A program made the position numbers and the translations under genes. The notes beneath the pieces are model-generated. The model was not told where the DNA came from. It saw only the letters and a list, made by a program, of their open reading frames with translations, and made no database searches. DNA of 48,692 nt from Paraburkholderia podalyriae (GTDB lineage Bacteria; Pseudomonadota; Gammaproteobacteria; Burkholderiales; Burkholderiaceae): positions 1 to 48,692 of the forward strand of contig NZ_VZQQ01000047.1 in NCBI RefSeq assembly GCF_014397785.1, written 5' to 3'. Below, piece after piece: positions 25,193 through 34,164 of the stretch (position 1 is its first letter; every line of letters starts with the position of its first letter).

Positions 25193-26248
25193 ATGACGGA
25201 GCAGGGAATCGACAAGGCATCCAGTTTCGAGGCCGCGCGCGCCCGTCTGCTGGCGCTCGCATACCGGATGCTCGGCAGTCGCGCGGAAGCCGAAGACGTG
25301 GTGCAGGACGTCTGGCTCAAATGGCATCTGGCCGATACGCAGGCGGTGCAAACACCGGTCGCGTGGCTGACCACGCTAACCACGCGCACGGCGATCGACC
25401 GTCTGCGGCACGCGCAGCGCGAGCGAGCGTCGCAGGCTAGCGGCTGGCTGCCGGAGCCGTGGCTCGACGAGGTCGCGCCATCTGCGGAGGAGTTGGCATT
25501 GCGCGCGGCGGATATGTCATATGGCGTGATGCTGCTGCTCGAACATTTGAAGCCAGACGAACGTGCGGCGTTCGTCCTGCATGAAGCGTTCGAGTGCGAT
25601 TATGCGGAAATTGCGTCGATTCTCGAGCGCAAACCGGCCGCTTGCCGGCAAATGGTTCACCGCGCCAAGGAGCGTCTGAAACGTGCCGGCGCGCCGTTGG
25701 AGCGGCCAGATCCAGCGGTGCATGGGCGAATCGTCGAGCGTTTGCGCGCGGCGCTCGAAGCCCAAGACCGGGTGGGCCTGCTGCAGCTTTTCACCGACGC
25801 GCCGCAACTGATCAGCGACCTACCTTTGTACGTTCCGCCCACGCAGTTCCCCGCGGTCAAGCCGGCGCTGCATGCACACGGTCCAACACCCAACACCGAA
25901 GCACAGCGCGCCTGCGAATCGGTTTCAGTTCCGAAGTGGATGGCCGCGATCACATCGCTCGCACAACAGGCGAGCCATGCCGAGGTGGTGTCGATGGCGG
26001 GTGCTGTGTGTATCGCGTTGTTCTGCGACGGCGACATCGTCGGGTTAATCGACGTGGTGACGGATGGCACAACAGAACTTTCGGCGAGAATCGTCTCCCT
26101 GCGCATCCTCACCAGCGCCACGCATTTGCAGGCGGCTAACCAGATGTTGGGCCGTGATGCGGTCAAGGAACTGCTTGTCCGGATCAAGGACCATCCGAGG
26201 GCATCAGTTACGGTGAGCCGCGACTTCCCAGTTGATGTCGACGCATAG
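25193..26248 (+). CDS. ECF RNA polymerase sigma factor (ECF41/SigJ-like, C-terminal extension)
   Basis: A 351-residue sigma factor. Region 2 (LALAYRMLGSRAEAEDVVQDVWLKW, residues 20-44) and region 4 (CDYAEIASILERKPAACRQMVHRAKERL) are clear. The linker carries WLPEPW (residues 85-90), the signature of ECF41-type factors, which have no separate anti-sigma factor but a C-terminal SnoaL-like domain that controls activity. Here that domain (about 180-330) is recognisable only loosely. GGGAGG precedes the ATG. No partner carboxymuconolactone decarboxylase or oxidoreductase gene, common near ECF41, is adjacent. The 3' end overlaps the end of the convergent EAL gene by 45 bases, so the two transcripts are complementary there. 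Confidence 0.87.
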   Translation: MTEQGIDKASSFEAARARLLALAYRMLGSRAEAEDVVQDVWLKWHLADTQAVQTPVAWLTTLTTRTAIDRLRHAQRERASQASGWLPEPWLDEVAPSAEELALRAADMSYGVMLLLEHLKPDERAAFVLHEAFECDYAEIASILERKPAACRQMVHRAKERLKRAGAPLERPDPAVHGRIVERLRAALEAQDRVGLLQLFTDAPQLISDLPLYVPPTQFPAVKPALHAHGPTPNTEAQRACESVSVPKWMAAITSLAQQASHAEVVSMAGAVCIALFCDGDIVGLIDVVTDGTTELSARIVSLRILTSATHLQAANQMLGRDAVKELLVRIKDHPRASVTVSRDFPVDVDA

Positions 26249-27481
26249 CACCTGCGTACCATGCGGCGTGTGCGCGGCAATCGACGCAGTGACGCACAGA
26301 TGGGCTTCGTTGATCGACAGATACGGCGGCGTCAAATTTACGCGCCCCGGTTGACGCATCGCCTGAATGAAGTACGGGCGGCGCTCCCAACTCGCGCCTT
26401 CGGAATGCAGCAGGGGGCTGAAGCGCTTTGCGCGTTGCGAGGTGCGGCCCGGCGGCAGCACGTTGTCGCCGATCTGCCGGCCCGAACCGTCCAGGACAAA
26501 GCAGCGCGCCGTTTCTCCCAGCGCGAGCAGGGCTGCGCTCGCCTGTGTGATTGATTCCCCGGCAATCAAATGCGCGGCGGCTGCCTCGAGCGCGGCAACA
26601 TAGGGTGCGAGCCGCGCGGACTGTGCTTTCTCTCGAGCGGCAACGCGTTCGCGCAGCGAGGCGGAGAGCGAATCCATCAGGCGCGCTGCGACTTGCGGCT
26701 TGACGGGGTCGACGCTCGGGCCCGCGAAAAAGGCGCCCTGGACAAAGTCGACATTGCATTCGAGCGCGATCAGCGCATCGCGTTCCGTGCTCAGCCCGCC
26801 CATCAGCACCAGTTGCCCGGACTCGTGCAGCAGAGAGACGAGGCCCGGCAGAACGCGCTCGATGTGCGAGTGTTCACTCGCTTGCGCGAGGATGCAGCGG
26901 TCCAGAGTGACGATGTCCGGCCGCAGATTCCACACGCGGTCGATGTTCGAATGCTTGGCGCCAAAGCCGTCGAGCGCGATCAGGAAACCTGACTTGCGCA
27001 GCGAATCGACGATTTCGGCGAAGCGCGTGGTCTCGCCGCCGGCCTGTTCGGATACTTCGAGCACCACGCGTTGCGGCGGCAGGCCAAGCGTCTTCAGGCT
27101 GGCAAGCAGCGCGTCACCGTAGCTGGTGTCCATCAGTGCGGCCGGATGCAGGCTGAGGAAGAGCCATTCGTCGTGGCTGTCGAACGCGTTGAAATTGCCG
27201 AGGTGCAGCGATTCGGCCAGCCGTCCGAGTTCCAGCAGGTCGCCGCGTCGCGCGGCCTGCGTAAAGACTTCATGCGAGGGCACTTGCGTCTCATGCTCGT
27301 CATGGACCCGCAGCGACGCGTGATACCCGATTGCTCGTCGGTGCGATACCGAGAAGACCGGCTGAAACACGCTGAAAATGGTGTAGCCGCCGTACAGAAC
27401 GGTACGCCGGGAGCCTTCATCGCCGGTCATCGGGCGTGGGGGCTGGAAGCCGGGAGGATCGAGTTCGATCATGCTCATCAT
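26204..27481 (-). CDS. Degenerate EAL-domain protein, probably non-catalytic
   Basis: The N-terminal 250 residues align with the EAL phosphodiesterase fold, but key residues of c-di-GMP hydrolysis are changed: the EAL motif reads HAS (GYHASLR), the metal-binding Asn is Ser (LFLSLHP), DDFG is DGFG, and the AEGVET segment is MGGLST. TLDR and VQGAFFAGP keep the fold. It is therefore more likely a c-di-GMP sensor or a protein-interaction module, like YdiV, than an enzyme. The last 130 residues (ETARCFVLDGSGRQIGDNV, RPYFIQAMRQPGRVNLTPPYLS) look like a Cache/PDC-type sensing domain, an arrangement of known Burkholderia EAL proteins. The start is uncertain: several Met codons at 27481-27472 and a GTG at 27532 lack a clear RBS. 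Confidence 0.82.
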   Translation of the reverse strand: MMSMIELDPPGFQPPRPMTGDEGSRRTVLYGGYTIFSVFQPVFSVSHRRAIGYHASLRVHDEHETQVPSHEVFTQAARRGDLLELGRLAESLHLGNFNAFDSHDEWLFLSLHPAALMDTSYGDALLASLKTLGLPPQRVVLEVSEQAGGETTRFAEIVDSLRKSGFLIALDGFGAKHSNIDRVWNLRPDIVTLDRCILAQASEHSHIERVLPGLVSLLHESGQLVLMGGLSTERDALIALECNVDFVQGAFFAGPSVDPVKPQVAARLMDSLSASLRERVAAREKAQSARLAPYVAALEAAAAHLIAGESITQASAALLALGETARCFVLDGSGRQIGDNVLPPGRTSQRAKRFSPLLHSEGASWERRPYFIQAMRQPGRVNLTPPYLSINEAHLCVTASIAAHTPHGTQVLCVDINWEVAAHRN

Positions 27482-27798
27482 GTCAGTCGTGTGGAAATGG
27501 CGGCGCTTGTCGGGCTCTGCAGGAGTTCGCACGCGCAGACCAAGAGTTTACAGGATAGGTGAGCAAGAATTATGCGCATGTACGAACACAGCTTGAGCCT
27601 CCACTGGCAATGCCTCGAGGAAACCATTGCGCGCGCGCCGCGGGACGAAGACGGCGACACGCACTTCGCTGGTGCGGGGCGCGCCCTGTTGCCGGTCGGC
27701 GGCGCTGTTCAAGTGCACTGCGCGCGGCGCGCTCAAAGCCATATCCAGATGTCTGTTCGCGAGTGCGCGAGGATGCGTCGCCCTGGTTCGTGCGGCCT
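27482..27798. other. Intergenic region between MFS and EAL genes
   Basis: About 315 bases downstream of the MFS gene and upstream of the EAL gene, both minus-strand. Overlapping short frames on both strands show no domain. It probably holds the EAL gene promoter; I found no clear box. Confidence 0.45.
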
Positions 27799-29259
27799 TC
27801 AGGTTCGCTCCGAAGGATCGGTCTTTTTCGCGGGCGTGCGGATGTCCGGCGACAACTGCGCAAAGATCCATGACGAGCAGGCGGTAATGACGCCGACACA
27901 CAGGAACGTCGCATGAAACGCGGGCAGCGAATTGGCTCCGGTCACGCGTTGCATGATGCCGGTAAAGGTCGTCAGCAACGCGCCGGCCACGGTCACGCCA
28001 AGACTCATCGAGAGCATCTGCACGAGCGAAAACAGGCTGTTGCCGCTGCTCGCGCCGCCAGTGCCGAGGTCCTTCAACGTCAACGTGTTCATCGCGGTGA
28101 ACTGCATCGAGTTCACGCCGCCGAAGATCGCCAGTTGCACGAGTCGCAGCCACAGCGGCTGATTCGTGCTCGTGAGCGCAAAACTCGCCATCATCAGGCC
28201 GACGAGAATCGTGTTCGCCATCAGCACGCGTCGGTAGCTGTACTTCAGAATCAGCGTCGTCACGAGACGCTTCGTCGCCATTCCCGCGGCCGCTACCGGC
28301 AGCATCATCAGGCCGGCTTCGAATGCGCTGTAGCCGAGGCTCACCTGCAACAGCAGGGGTATCAGGTAGGGCATCGAGCCGCTGCCGATCCGCGCAAACA
28401 GATTGCCGAGCAGACCGACGCTAAACGTGTGGATCTTGAACAGATCGAGCGGGAAGATCGGCGCGGGCTCGCGCACCGCGTGCAGACCATAGGCAACGAA
28501 GCACGCCAGGCTCAGAATCAGCAGCACCAGCACCGTCGCATGTTGAATGCCGAACTCGGTGCGGCCGTCGAGCGCGAACGAAATCGCCACCATGCCGACC
28601 ACCAGCAGCAGGTAGCCGCCAAGGTCGAATTTGCCCGTGTGTTCGTTGCGGCTGTCCGGCATGAAGATAAACGTCGCAATGCAGCCCACGATGCCTACCG
28701 GCACGTTGATCAGAAAGATCCAGTGCCACGACGCGATCTTGACGAGCCAGCCGCCGAGCGTCGGTCCAATCAACGGTCCGATCAGACCCGGAATCGCCAC
28801 GAACGACAACGCCGGCAGATAGCGCTCCGCCGGAAAGGTACGCAGCACCGCGAGCCGCCCGACCGGCAGCAACATCGCACCGCCCACGCCTTGCAGAATG
28901 CGGAACAGCACCAGTTGATTCAACGTATGCGCGTTCGCACACAGCAACGAGCCCACCGCGAACACGAGGATCGCACTGAAGAACACCCGCCGCGTGCCGA
29001 GTTTGTCGGCGAGCCAGCCGGACACGGGGATCATCACCGCCATCGTCAGCGAATAGGCGATCACCACCGATTGCATGCGCAGCGGCAGCTCGCCGAGGCT
29101 TGTTGCCATCGCCGGGAGCGCGGTGTTGACGATCGTCGAATCGAGCGTCTGCATGAAGAAGCCGGTGGCGACCAGCCACAGCATCACGGTCAGCGAGCGG
29201 GGCGAAGGGCTCGAGGGAATGTCGGGAGCGAGGGCGGGCGGAGTCGGCGGCGTGGACAT
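27799..29259 (-). CDS. MFS drug exporter of the DHA2 family (MdtD/EmrB-like)
   Basis: A 486-residue transporter with about 14 hydrophobic helices, the number typical of DHA2 drug:proton antiporters. It shows LDSTIVNTALPAM (the D1 motif of helix 1), GWLADKLGTRRVF (motif A, loop 2-3) and the helix-4 RILQGVGGAMLLPVGR (motif B, with its conserved Arg). DHA2 proteins expel hydrophobic or cationic compounds using the proton gradient. No EmrA-type membrane fusion partner is adjacent, so it probably works at the inner membrane alone, as MdtD-type proteins do. It lies downstream of the MocR gene, same strand, with a 130-base gap; regulation by MocR is possible but not shown. Confidence 0.9.
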   Translation of the reverse strand: MSTPPTPPALAPDIPSSPSPRSLTVMLWLVATGFFMQTLDSTIVNTALPAMATSLGELPLRMQSVVIAYSLTMAVMIPVSGWLADKLGTRRVFFSAILVFAVGSLLCANAHTLNQLVLFRILQGVGGAMLLPVGRLAVLRTFPAERYLPALSFVAIPGLIGPLIGPTLGGWLVKIASWHWIFLINVPVGIVGCIATFIFMPDSRNEHTGKFDLGGYLLLVVGMVAISFALDGRTEFGIQHATVLVLLILSLACFVAYGLHAVREPAPIFPLDLFKIHTFSVGLLGNLFARIGSGSMPYLIPLLLQVSLGYSAFEAGLMMLPVAAAGMATKRLVTTLILKYSYRRVLMANTILVGLMMASFALTSTNQPLWLRLVQLAIFGGVNSMQFTAMNTLTLKDLGTGGASSGNSLFSLVQMLSMSLGVTVAGALLTTFTGIMQRVTGANSLPAFHATFLCVGVITACSSWIFAQLSPDIRTPAKKTDPSERT

Positions 29260-29388
29260 GAAAAGCGGCTGGGCGCGCCCGGTCGGGCGGGGACTCGCTA
29301 TTCTAGGGAAAAGCGCAGCCCGGCGCAGCGCGCGGCGGCGTGTTGCGTACCTGCAAGTGCTGCGTCACGGCCAAGCTCCGCGCCGTGT

Positions 29389-30807
29389 TCACGCATCAGG
29401 CGGCAACTGCGCCGCCGCATGAAAAAACGCCTGCGCCCGCGGCTCGTTAGCAAAGGCTACGTGAATCCTGATCCACGGGCTCGCCTCCCGATTCGGCCTG
29501 AAGTGTTGCCCAGGCAGCACCGTCACACCGAGCGGCACGGCGCATTCAACCAACCGCTCAGCGTCAGCGACATGAGGCACGCGCGCCCACACGAACTTGC
29601 CGCCTGCTGGCTCTTCGAAAATCTCCCAGCCGGCATCTTCGAGGGTTTGGACGGTCGAGCCGAGCGCGCCGCGCATCTGCCGGCGCAGTCGTTCCAGATA
29701 TTTGCGATATGCGCCGCGCTCCAGCATCGACACCGCCACCGCTTCGGCAAAACGCGAGCAGCCGATGCTCGTCAGCATCTTGATGTCGACCAGATCCTTG
29801 ATGATCGCGTGATTCGCTACCACGCAGCCGATCCGTAACGACGACGACAGCGTCTTCGACAATCCGCCGATGTAGATCACTTGTTCGAGTTGGTCGAGGG
29901 TGGCGAGGCGATCGGTGATCTCGGTCTGAAAATCCGCGTAGATATCGTCCTCGATAATCTGGAAGCCATGCTCACGCGCCATTTGCAACAAACGGAACGC
30001 GACCTGCGGTGCGACCGTGGTGCCGGTCGGATTGTGAAATACGGTGTTGATGAGCAGCAATCTGGGCCGGTGCAGCTTCAGTTGCGTCTGCATCGCGTCG
30101 AGGTCAGGACCATTGCCGGTGCGTGGAATGCCGATCAGCTTCATGCCGTGCAGTCGCAGCAGCCCGTACAGGTTGTAGTAACCCGGGTCCTCGACAAAGA
30201 TCGTGTCGCCTGGCTTGAGCATGTAGCGCAGCAGCAGATCGAACGCCTGGCTCGCGCCGTTGGTGATCAGAATCTGCGACGCGTCTGCCTGGATGCCCAA
30301 CTGGCCGATGCGGCCGCGCAACTGCTCCCGCAAGACTGGGTTGCCAAGCGGCGTCGCGTACTCGACCATGCTCGCCGGATCGGTTCGCGACACGTGGCGG
30401 ATCGCCTGTGCGATGCCATCGATGTCGCGCCAGCTTTCGGGAATGAAGCCTGAGCTGAGGTTCAGCGTCTCCCCCGGATAGCTGAATTGCTGCATCAAGT
30501 GGTCCGACTCGACATCGGCGCGGCGCGGGTCCGATGTGCCTTGGCAGCGCACGTCTGTCGGCTGACGATCGGCGACGTAGAAGCCCGAGCCGTGGCGCGA
30601 GTCGACATAGCCGAGCGACACCAGCCGGTCGTACGCCTCGATCACCGGAAAGCGGCTTACGCCGAAGTCTGTGGCGAACTGGCGGATCGACGGCAGCTTC
30701 GAGCCAGGATGCGCATTGCGCGAGCGGATCCACGCCGAGACGCCCGCGACGATCTGCTCGGTCAGCGGCACGCCGTTGTCCCTATCGAGCTCGATTTCGA
30801 GTTTCAT
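29389..30807 (-). CDS. MocR-type regulator (GntR winged helix plus PLP aminotransferase fold)
   Basis: A 472-residue chimeric regulator. Residues 1-75 are a GntR winged helix (LPSIRQFATDFGVSRFPVIEAYDRL, HGSGFYV). Residues 110-470 have the type I aminotransferase fold with the PLP site: Asn259 in FHNPTG, Asp288 and Tyr290 in EDDIYAD, the Schiff-base Lys318 in GGLSKTLSSS, and Arg325. In MocR proteins this domain binds PLP, or its adduct with an amino acid, to sense an effector. I start at ATG 30807 with AGGAAGG upstream; longer frames are unsupported. It is divergent from a DUF2917 gene, and the shared 180-base region carries at least three related boxes that are good candidates for its operator. 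Confidence 0.9.
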   Translation of the reverse strand: MKLEIELDRDNGVPLTEQIVAGVSAWIRSRNAHPGSKLPSIRQFATDFGVSRFPVIEAYDRLVSLGYVDSRHGSGFYVADRQPTDVRCQGTSDPRRADVESDHLMQQFSYPGETLNLSSGFIPESWRDIDGIAQAIRHVSRTDPASMVEYATPLGNPVLREQLRGRIGQLGIQADASQILITNGASQAFDLLLRYMLKPGDTIFVEDPGYYNLYGLLRLHGMKLIGIPRTGNGPDLDAMQTQLKLHRPRLLLINTVFHNPTGTTVAPQVAFRLLQMAREHGFQIIEDDIYADFQTEITDRLATLDQLEQVIYIGGLSKTLSSSLRIGCVVANHAIIKDLVDIKMLTSIGCSRFAEAVAVSMLERGAYRKYLERLRRQMRGALGSTVQTLEDAGWEIFEEPAGGKFVWARVPHVADAERLVECAVPLGVTVLPGQHFRPNREASPWIRIHVAFANEPRAQAFFHAAAQLPPDA

Positions 30808-30872
30808 ACGCTTGCCTTCCTGCGCCGGCCGCCTAACGCGAATGTTTGAACTTGCGTCGCGCTGGCCATGCC

Positions 30873-30923
30873 AACTGTTCGGTTTTTTGACTGAACAGTT
30901 CCGACGAAACTGTTCGGAACTGT
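30873..30923. promoter_or_regulatory. Repeated operator boxes between MocR and DUF2917 genes
   Basis: AACTGTTCGG at 30873-30882 and again at 30908-30917, with an inverted copy TGAACAGTTC-like at 30892-30900, and a further AACTGT at 30918. MocR regulators usually bind repeated sites in the shared divergent promoter. The boxes are seen directly; the pairing to this MocR is inferred from position. Confidence 0.65.
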
Positions 30924-30988
30924 GCATGGGTATCCGATCATCGCACGTCAATAATCGGTACAACAGAAGCTCTTCGAGGAGAACGGCG

Positions 30989-31294
30989 ATGCGAGAAATG
31001 CGAGTTTTCGAACTGGAACATGGCGAGCCCGTTACAGCCTGGCGGATCGCGCGTCCGGCGATTTTCAAGGTGGTCAGCGGCAATGTCTGGCTGACCGTCG
31101 AGGGCCACCATGAGGATCACTGGCTGGCGGCGGGAGAGTCAATCGAGTTGGCGCGTGGGTCTGTTGCATGGGTCAGCGCGGGGCAGGCTGGCGCGCGTTT
31201 CGCGCTGGCGAGCGGCTCGGAACGCAACTTGCCGACGCTGCTATTCGGCTGGCCGATGCCGGGGTGGCTGGCGCGTCGGCCAGGCGCGGTCTGA
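30989..31294 (+). CDS. DUF2917 domain protein
   Basis: A 101-residue protein with the DUF2917 pattern: VVSGNVWLTVEGHHEDHWLAAGESIEL, in which a short beta-barrel resembles a one-motif cupin. GAGGAG lies 8 bases before the ATG at 30989, so the longer in-frame extension upstream is not used. DUF2917 genes are common in Burkholderia next to MocR regulators; no biochemical role is known to me. Divergent from the MocR gene, with shared operator boxes, it is the likely target of that regulator. Confidence 0.85.
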   Translation: MREMRVFELEHGEPVTAWRIARPAIFKVVSGNVWLTVEGHHEDHWLAAGESIELARGSVAWVSAGQAGARFALASGSERNLPTLLFGWPMPGWLARRPGAV

Positions 31295-31350
31295 CGCACG
31301 GCGAACGGCGAGCCGCCGCTCTGCAGCGCTGACGCGGCTCCGTCGAGCCC

Positions 31351-32592
31351 CTACGCAGCCCCTCCCGCCTCGTACTCCCCGATATACCGCGCGCGCGGCC
31401 GGATCAACCGGCCATCGCGCGTCTGCTCCATCGCATGCGCGATCCAGCCGACCACCCGCCCGAGCGCGAACAGCGTGAACGCGGCGCCGGTCGGCAAGCC
31501 GAGCACGCGCTCGATTGCCGCAAGCGCGAAATCCACGGTCGGCTCCGCGCCCGTCGTGTCGCGCACCGCTCGCGCGAGCTGCAGCACCTCGTCGAGCGGT
31601 GAGCGGGCCGGCGCGCAGTCGGCGAGCATCGTCAGCAACAGCCGCGCGCGCGGATCGCCGTCGGGATAAAGCGGATGACCGAAGCCTGACAGCGCCGGAC
31701 CTTGCGCGCCGTGCTCGTGGCGCGCGAGGCGGTTCGCCAGATAGCGGTCCAGCTCCGGCGAGCGCGATGCATCATCGAGCAGCGCGGCGATCCGGATGGT
31801 TTCGCCGCCGTGACGCGGCCCGCAGAGCGCCGCAAGCCCGCCCGCGACCGCGCCGAACAGATGCGTGCCCGTCGATGTGATGCAGCGGACCGTGAACGTC
31901 GACGCGTTCAGCTCGTGATCGGCGCACGCGACCAGCGCCGCGCGCAGCAGCCCGCTTTGCGGCCGGCTGCGCACCCGCCAGGCCGTCGCGATCTGCCGAT
32001 GCAACGGTTCGTTCGACGGCGCCGCCGGCAGCATGGCGGCGGCAAGCAGCCGCATCACGGCGCACGCGGTGTCGAGCTGCGCATCGCGGCCGAGCGCCCA
32101 CACACGCGGCATCTGCGCGGCGGCGGCCGGCAACAGCACGAGCGCGCGATCGAGCGGGGTGCTGTCACGCCATAGCTTCAGCCATGCGGCCCATTGCGCG
32201 GGAGCGAGCGGGACGGCGGGCGCAGCGGCGATGCGCCGCGCGCTGCATTCCCACAGCAGCGCCGCGACGTCTTCGATCGACGCACTGCGCGCGAGTTCGA
32301 TCGCATCGTGCCCGCGATACATCAGGCGGCCGTCTGCGACCAGCGTGATCGACGATTCGAGCACCGGCACGCCCCAGTCGAGCACCTTCTGCGCGACCTT
32401 GCCCGCGCGCTTGCCGTCCGCCTTGCGCCGCGCGAGGCGGCGCACCTCGGCGGCATCGTAGAGCCGATGCCTGCCTTGCGCATCTGGCGACGAGCCGAGC
32501 ATGCCGCGGCTCACGTACGCATACAGCGTCGGCAAGCTGACGCCGAGGGTTGCGGCCGCTTCGGCGGCGCTCAAATAAATCGGGGCTGGCAT
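31351..32592 (-). CDS. Citrate synthase-family protein with N-terminal DNA-binding domain
   Basis: A 413-residue protein. Residues 1-55 are a MerR/excisionase-like helix-turn-helix (LSAAEAAATLGVSLPTLYAYVSRGML, RHRLYDAAEVRRLARR). The rest is a citrate synthase fold: the GPRHGG loop carries the first active-site His, GHPLYPDGDPRA the second, and TVDFALAAIERVLGLP the catalytic Asp; HAMEQ gives a C-terminal substrate Arg/His region. Such fused proteins exist in proteobacteria, annotated as citrate synthase family; whether they condense acetyl-CoA and oxaloacetate, or sense a CoA ester and regulate, is not settled. It diverges from a CoA-transferase gene, and AT-rich inverted repeats lie in the shared promoter, which favours a regulatory role. 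Confidence 0.85.
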   Translation of the reverse strand: MPAPIYLSAAEAAATLGVSLPTLYAYVSRGMLGSSPDAQGRHRLYDAAEVRRLARRKADGKRAGKVAQKVLDWGVPVLESSITLVADGRLMYRGHDAIELARSASIEDVAALLWECSARRIAAAPAVPLAPAQWAAWLKLWRDSTPLDRALVLLPAAAAQMPRVWALGRDAQLDTACAVMRLLAAAMLPAAPSNEPLHRQIATAWRVRSRPQSGLLRAALVACADHELNASTFTVRCITSTGTHLFGAVAGGLAALCGPRHGGETIRIAALLDDASRSPELDRYLANRLARHEHGAQGPALSGFGHPLYPDGDPRARLLLTMLADCAPARSPLDEVLQLARAVRDTTGAEPTVDFALAAIERVLGLPTGAAFTLFALGRVVGWIAHAMEQTRDGRLIRPRARYIGEYEAGGAA

Positions 32593-32625
32593 GAAAGCGT
32601 GCGATAACCGAAGAAATCAATATAT

Positions 32626-32650
32626 GTTGATGATCATAATCAAGATTGAT
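32626..32650. promoter_or_regulatory. AT-rich inverted repeat in divergent promoter
   Basis: TTGAT (32627-32631) and ATCAA (32639-32643) flank the self-complementary ATGATCAT (32629-32636), in a short AT-rich island between two GC-rich divergent genes. A candidate binding site for the HTH-citrate synthase protein or another local regulator. Confidence 0.4.
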
Positions 32651-32718
32651 TGCGGCAATCCGCAATTTTAGACTCGATACACCTGCTTCCACTCAGCGCG
32701 GCCAACGCGCCCGATGCC

Positions 32719-34122
32719 ATGACGCCCGAACTCGCCCTCAAGCACATCTGGACTCTGGCCGGCTGCGATCCGGTCGCGCTGCACGGCGTGTCGCTCGCCG
32801 GCGCGGACCCGGGCTTGCCGTCGGTCTACCGCGTCGGCACCCTCGCGTCGTCGACCATCGCCGCGACGGGCCTCGCCGCCGCCGAATACTGGCGCTTGCG
32901 CAACGGACGCGGGCAACAGGTGTCGGTGCAGATGCGCCGCGCGCTGGCCGCGTTTCGCAGCGAACGCTATCTGCGGATCGACGATGGGGCGCCGCCCGCG
33001 CTACGCGATCCGGTCACCGGCTTCTACGAAACGGGCGACGGCCGCTGGATCCAGTTGCATACGAATTTCGCGCATCACCTGAAGGGCGTGCTCGAGGTGC
33101 TTGGCTGTGACAATGGGCGGGAGTCGGTGGCGGCCGCGATTCGCGGCTGGGACGGCGCGACGCTCGACCGCGCGCTGGCGGACGCGGGCCTGTGCGCCGC
33201 ATTGATTCGCGCGCCCGATGAATGGGCCGCGCTCGAGCAGGCCCAAGCGGTCGCGCGCTTGCCGCTGTTCGAGATCGAGCGCATCGGTGACACGCCCGCC
33301 GAGCCACCGCGCCACGCTGACGCTGACACCGGCAACGACCGCCCGCTCGCAGGCGTGCGGGTGCTGGATCTGACGCGGATCATCGCGGGACCGGTGGCCG
33401 GCCGCGCGCTCGCGCATCACGGCGCGGACGTGTTGACGATCAACGGGCCCCATCTACCGAACATCGCGCCGCTCGTGATCGACAATGGCCGCGGCAAGCG
33501 TTCGGCACTCGTCGATCTGCGCGACGCGGCCGGCTGCGACACGTTGCGCGGACTCGCGCGTGATGCCGACGTGTTCCTGCAGGCGTATCGTCCAGGCGCG
33601 CTAGCGGCGCGCGGCTTCGGACCGGACGAACTTGCGCGGCTGCGGCCTGGCATCGTGTATGTGTCGGTGTGCGCGTACGGGCACACGGGACCGTGGGCGC
33701 GGCGACGCGGCTTCGATAGTCTGGTGCAGTCGGCGAGCGGCATCGCGTGGGCCGAGCGCGCGGCGGCGGGTTCGGCCGAGCCGCGGCATCTGCCGTGTCA
33801 GGCACTCGATCATGCGACCGGCTATCTGGCCGCGTTCGGGGCGATGGTCGCGCTTGCGCGTCGCTCTCGCGAGGGCGGCAGTTGGCATGTGAAGGTGTCG
33901 CTTGCGCAGACCGGGCGCTGGCTGCAGTCGTTCGGGTTGCTGGCCGACGGGCAGCAGGCGCGCGAAGTGTCGCTCGACGATGTGCGTGATTGCGTCGCGA
34001 GCGTGCAATCGGAATTCGGGCGGGTGCTCGGCGTGCAGCCCGCGGAGGAACTGGAACAGACGCCCGCGTTTTATGCGCTGCCGCCGGCGCGCATCGGTGC
34101 GCACGATGCCCGATGGATCTGA
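32719..34122 (+). CDS. CoA-transferase, family III, long form
   Basis: A protein of about 467 residues. The second half is a full CaiB-type signature region: AGVRVLDLTRIIAGPVAGRALAHHGADVL, then NGRGKRSALVDLR, and Asp in LDHATGYLAAFGA as the probable thioester-forming residue. The first half (GTLASSTIAATGLAAAEYWRLRNGRGQQV, TGFYETGDGRWIQLHTNFAHH) looks like the other half of the fold in reversed order, as in circularly permuted or fused family III members. It transfers CoA between acids. I use ATG 32719 since an upstream TTG at 32650 overlaps the divergent promoter; no strong RBS marks either. Divergence from a citrate synthase-like gene suggests the two act on the same acyl-CoA. Confidence 0.83.
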   Translation: MTPELALKHIWTLAGCDPVALHGVSLAGADPGLPSVYRVGTLASSTIAATGLAAAEYWRLRNGRGQQVSVQMRRALAAFRSERYLRIDDGAPPALRDPVTGFYETGDGRWIQLHTNFAHHLKGVLEVLGCDNGRESVAAAIRGWDGATLDRALADAGLCAALIRAPDEWAALEQAQAVARLPLFEIERIGDTPAEPPRHADADTGNDRPLAGVRVLDLTRIIAGPVAGRALAHHGADVLTINGPHLPNIAPLVIDNGRGKRSALVDLRDAAGCDTLRGLARDADVFLQAYRPGALAARGFGPDELARLRPGIVYVSVCAYGHTGPWARRRGFDSLVQSASGIAWAERAAAGSAEPRHLPCQALDHATGYLAAFGAMVALARRSREGGSWHVKVSLAQTGRWLQSFGLLADGQQAREVSLDDVRDCVASVQSEFGRVLGVQPAEELEQTPAFYALPPARIGAHDARWI

Positions 34123-34164
34123 TGATTGCAGCGCGCCCCGACTAGTTGCCCGTCGAGCGGCAGC

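Noticed and set aside
27913..29838. 641-codon plus-strand frame opposite the MFS exporter
   Set aside because: Its sequence is mostly His, Arg and Gln, with no domain; the minus strand encodes a complete DHA2 transporter.
31310..31340. GAGCCGC/GCGGCTC hairpin between convergent genes
   Set aside because: A 7-bp stem with a 17-base loop and no T-run is weak in such GC-rich DNA; not listed as a terminator.
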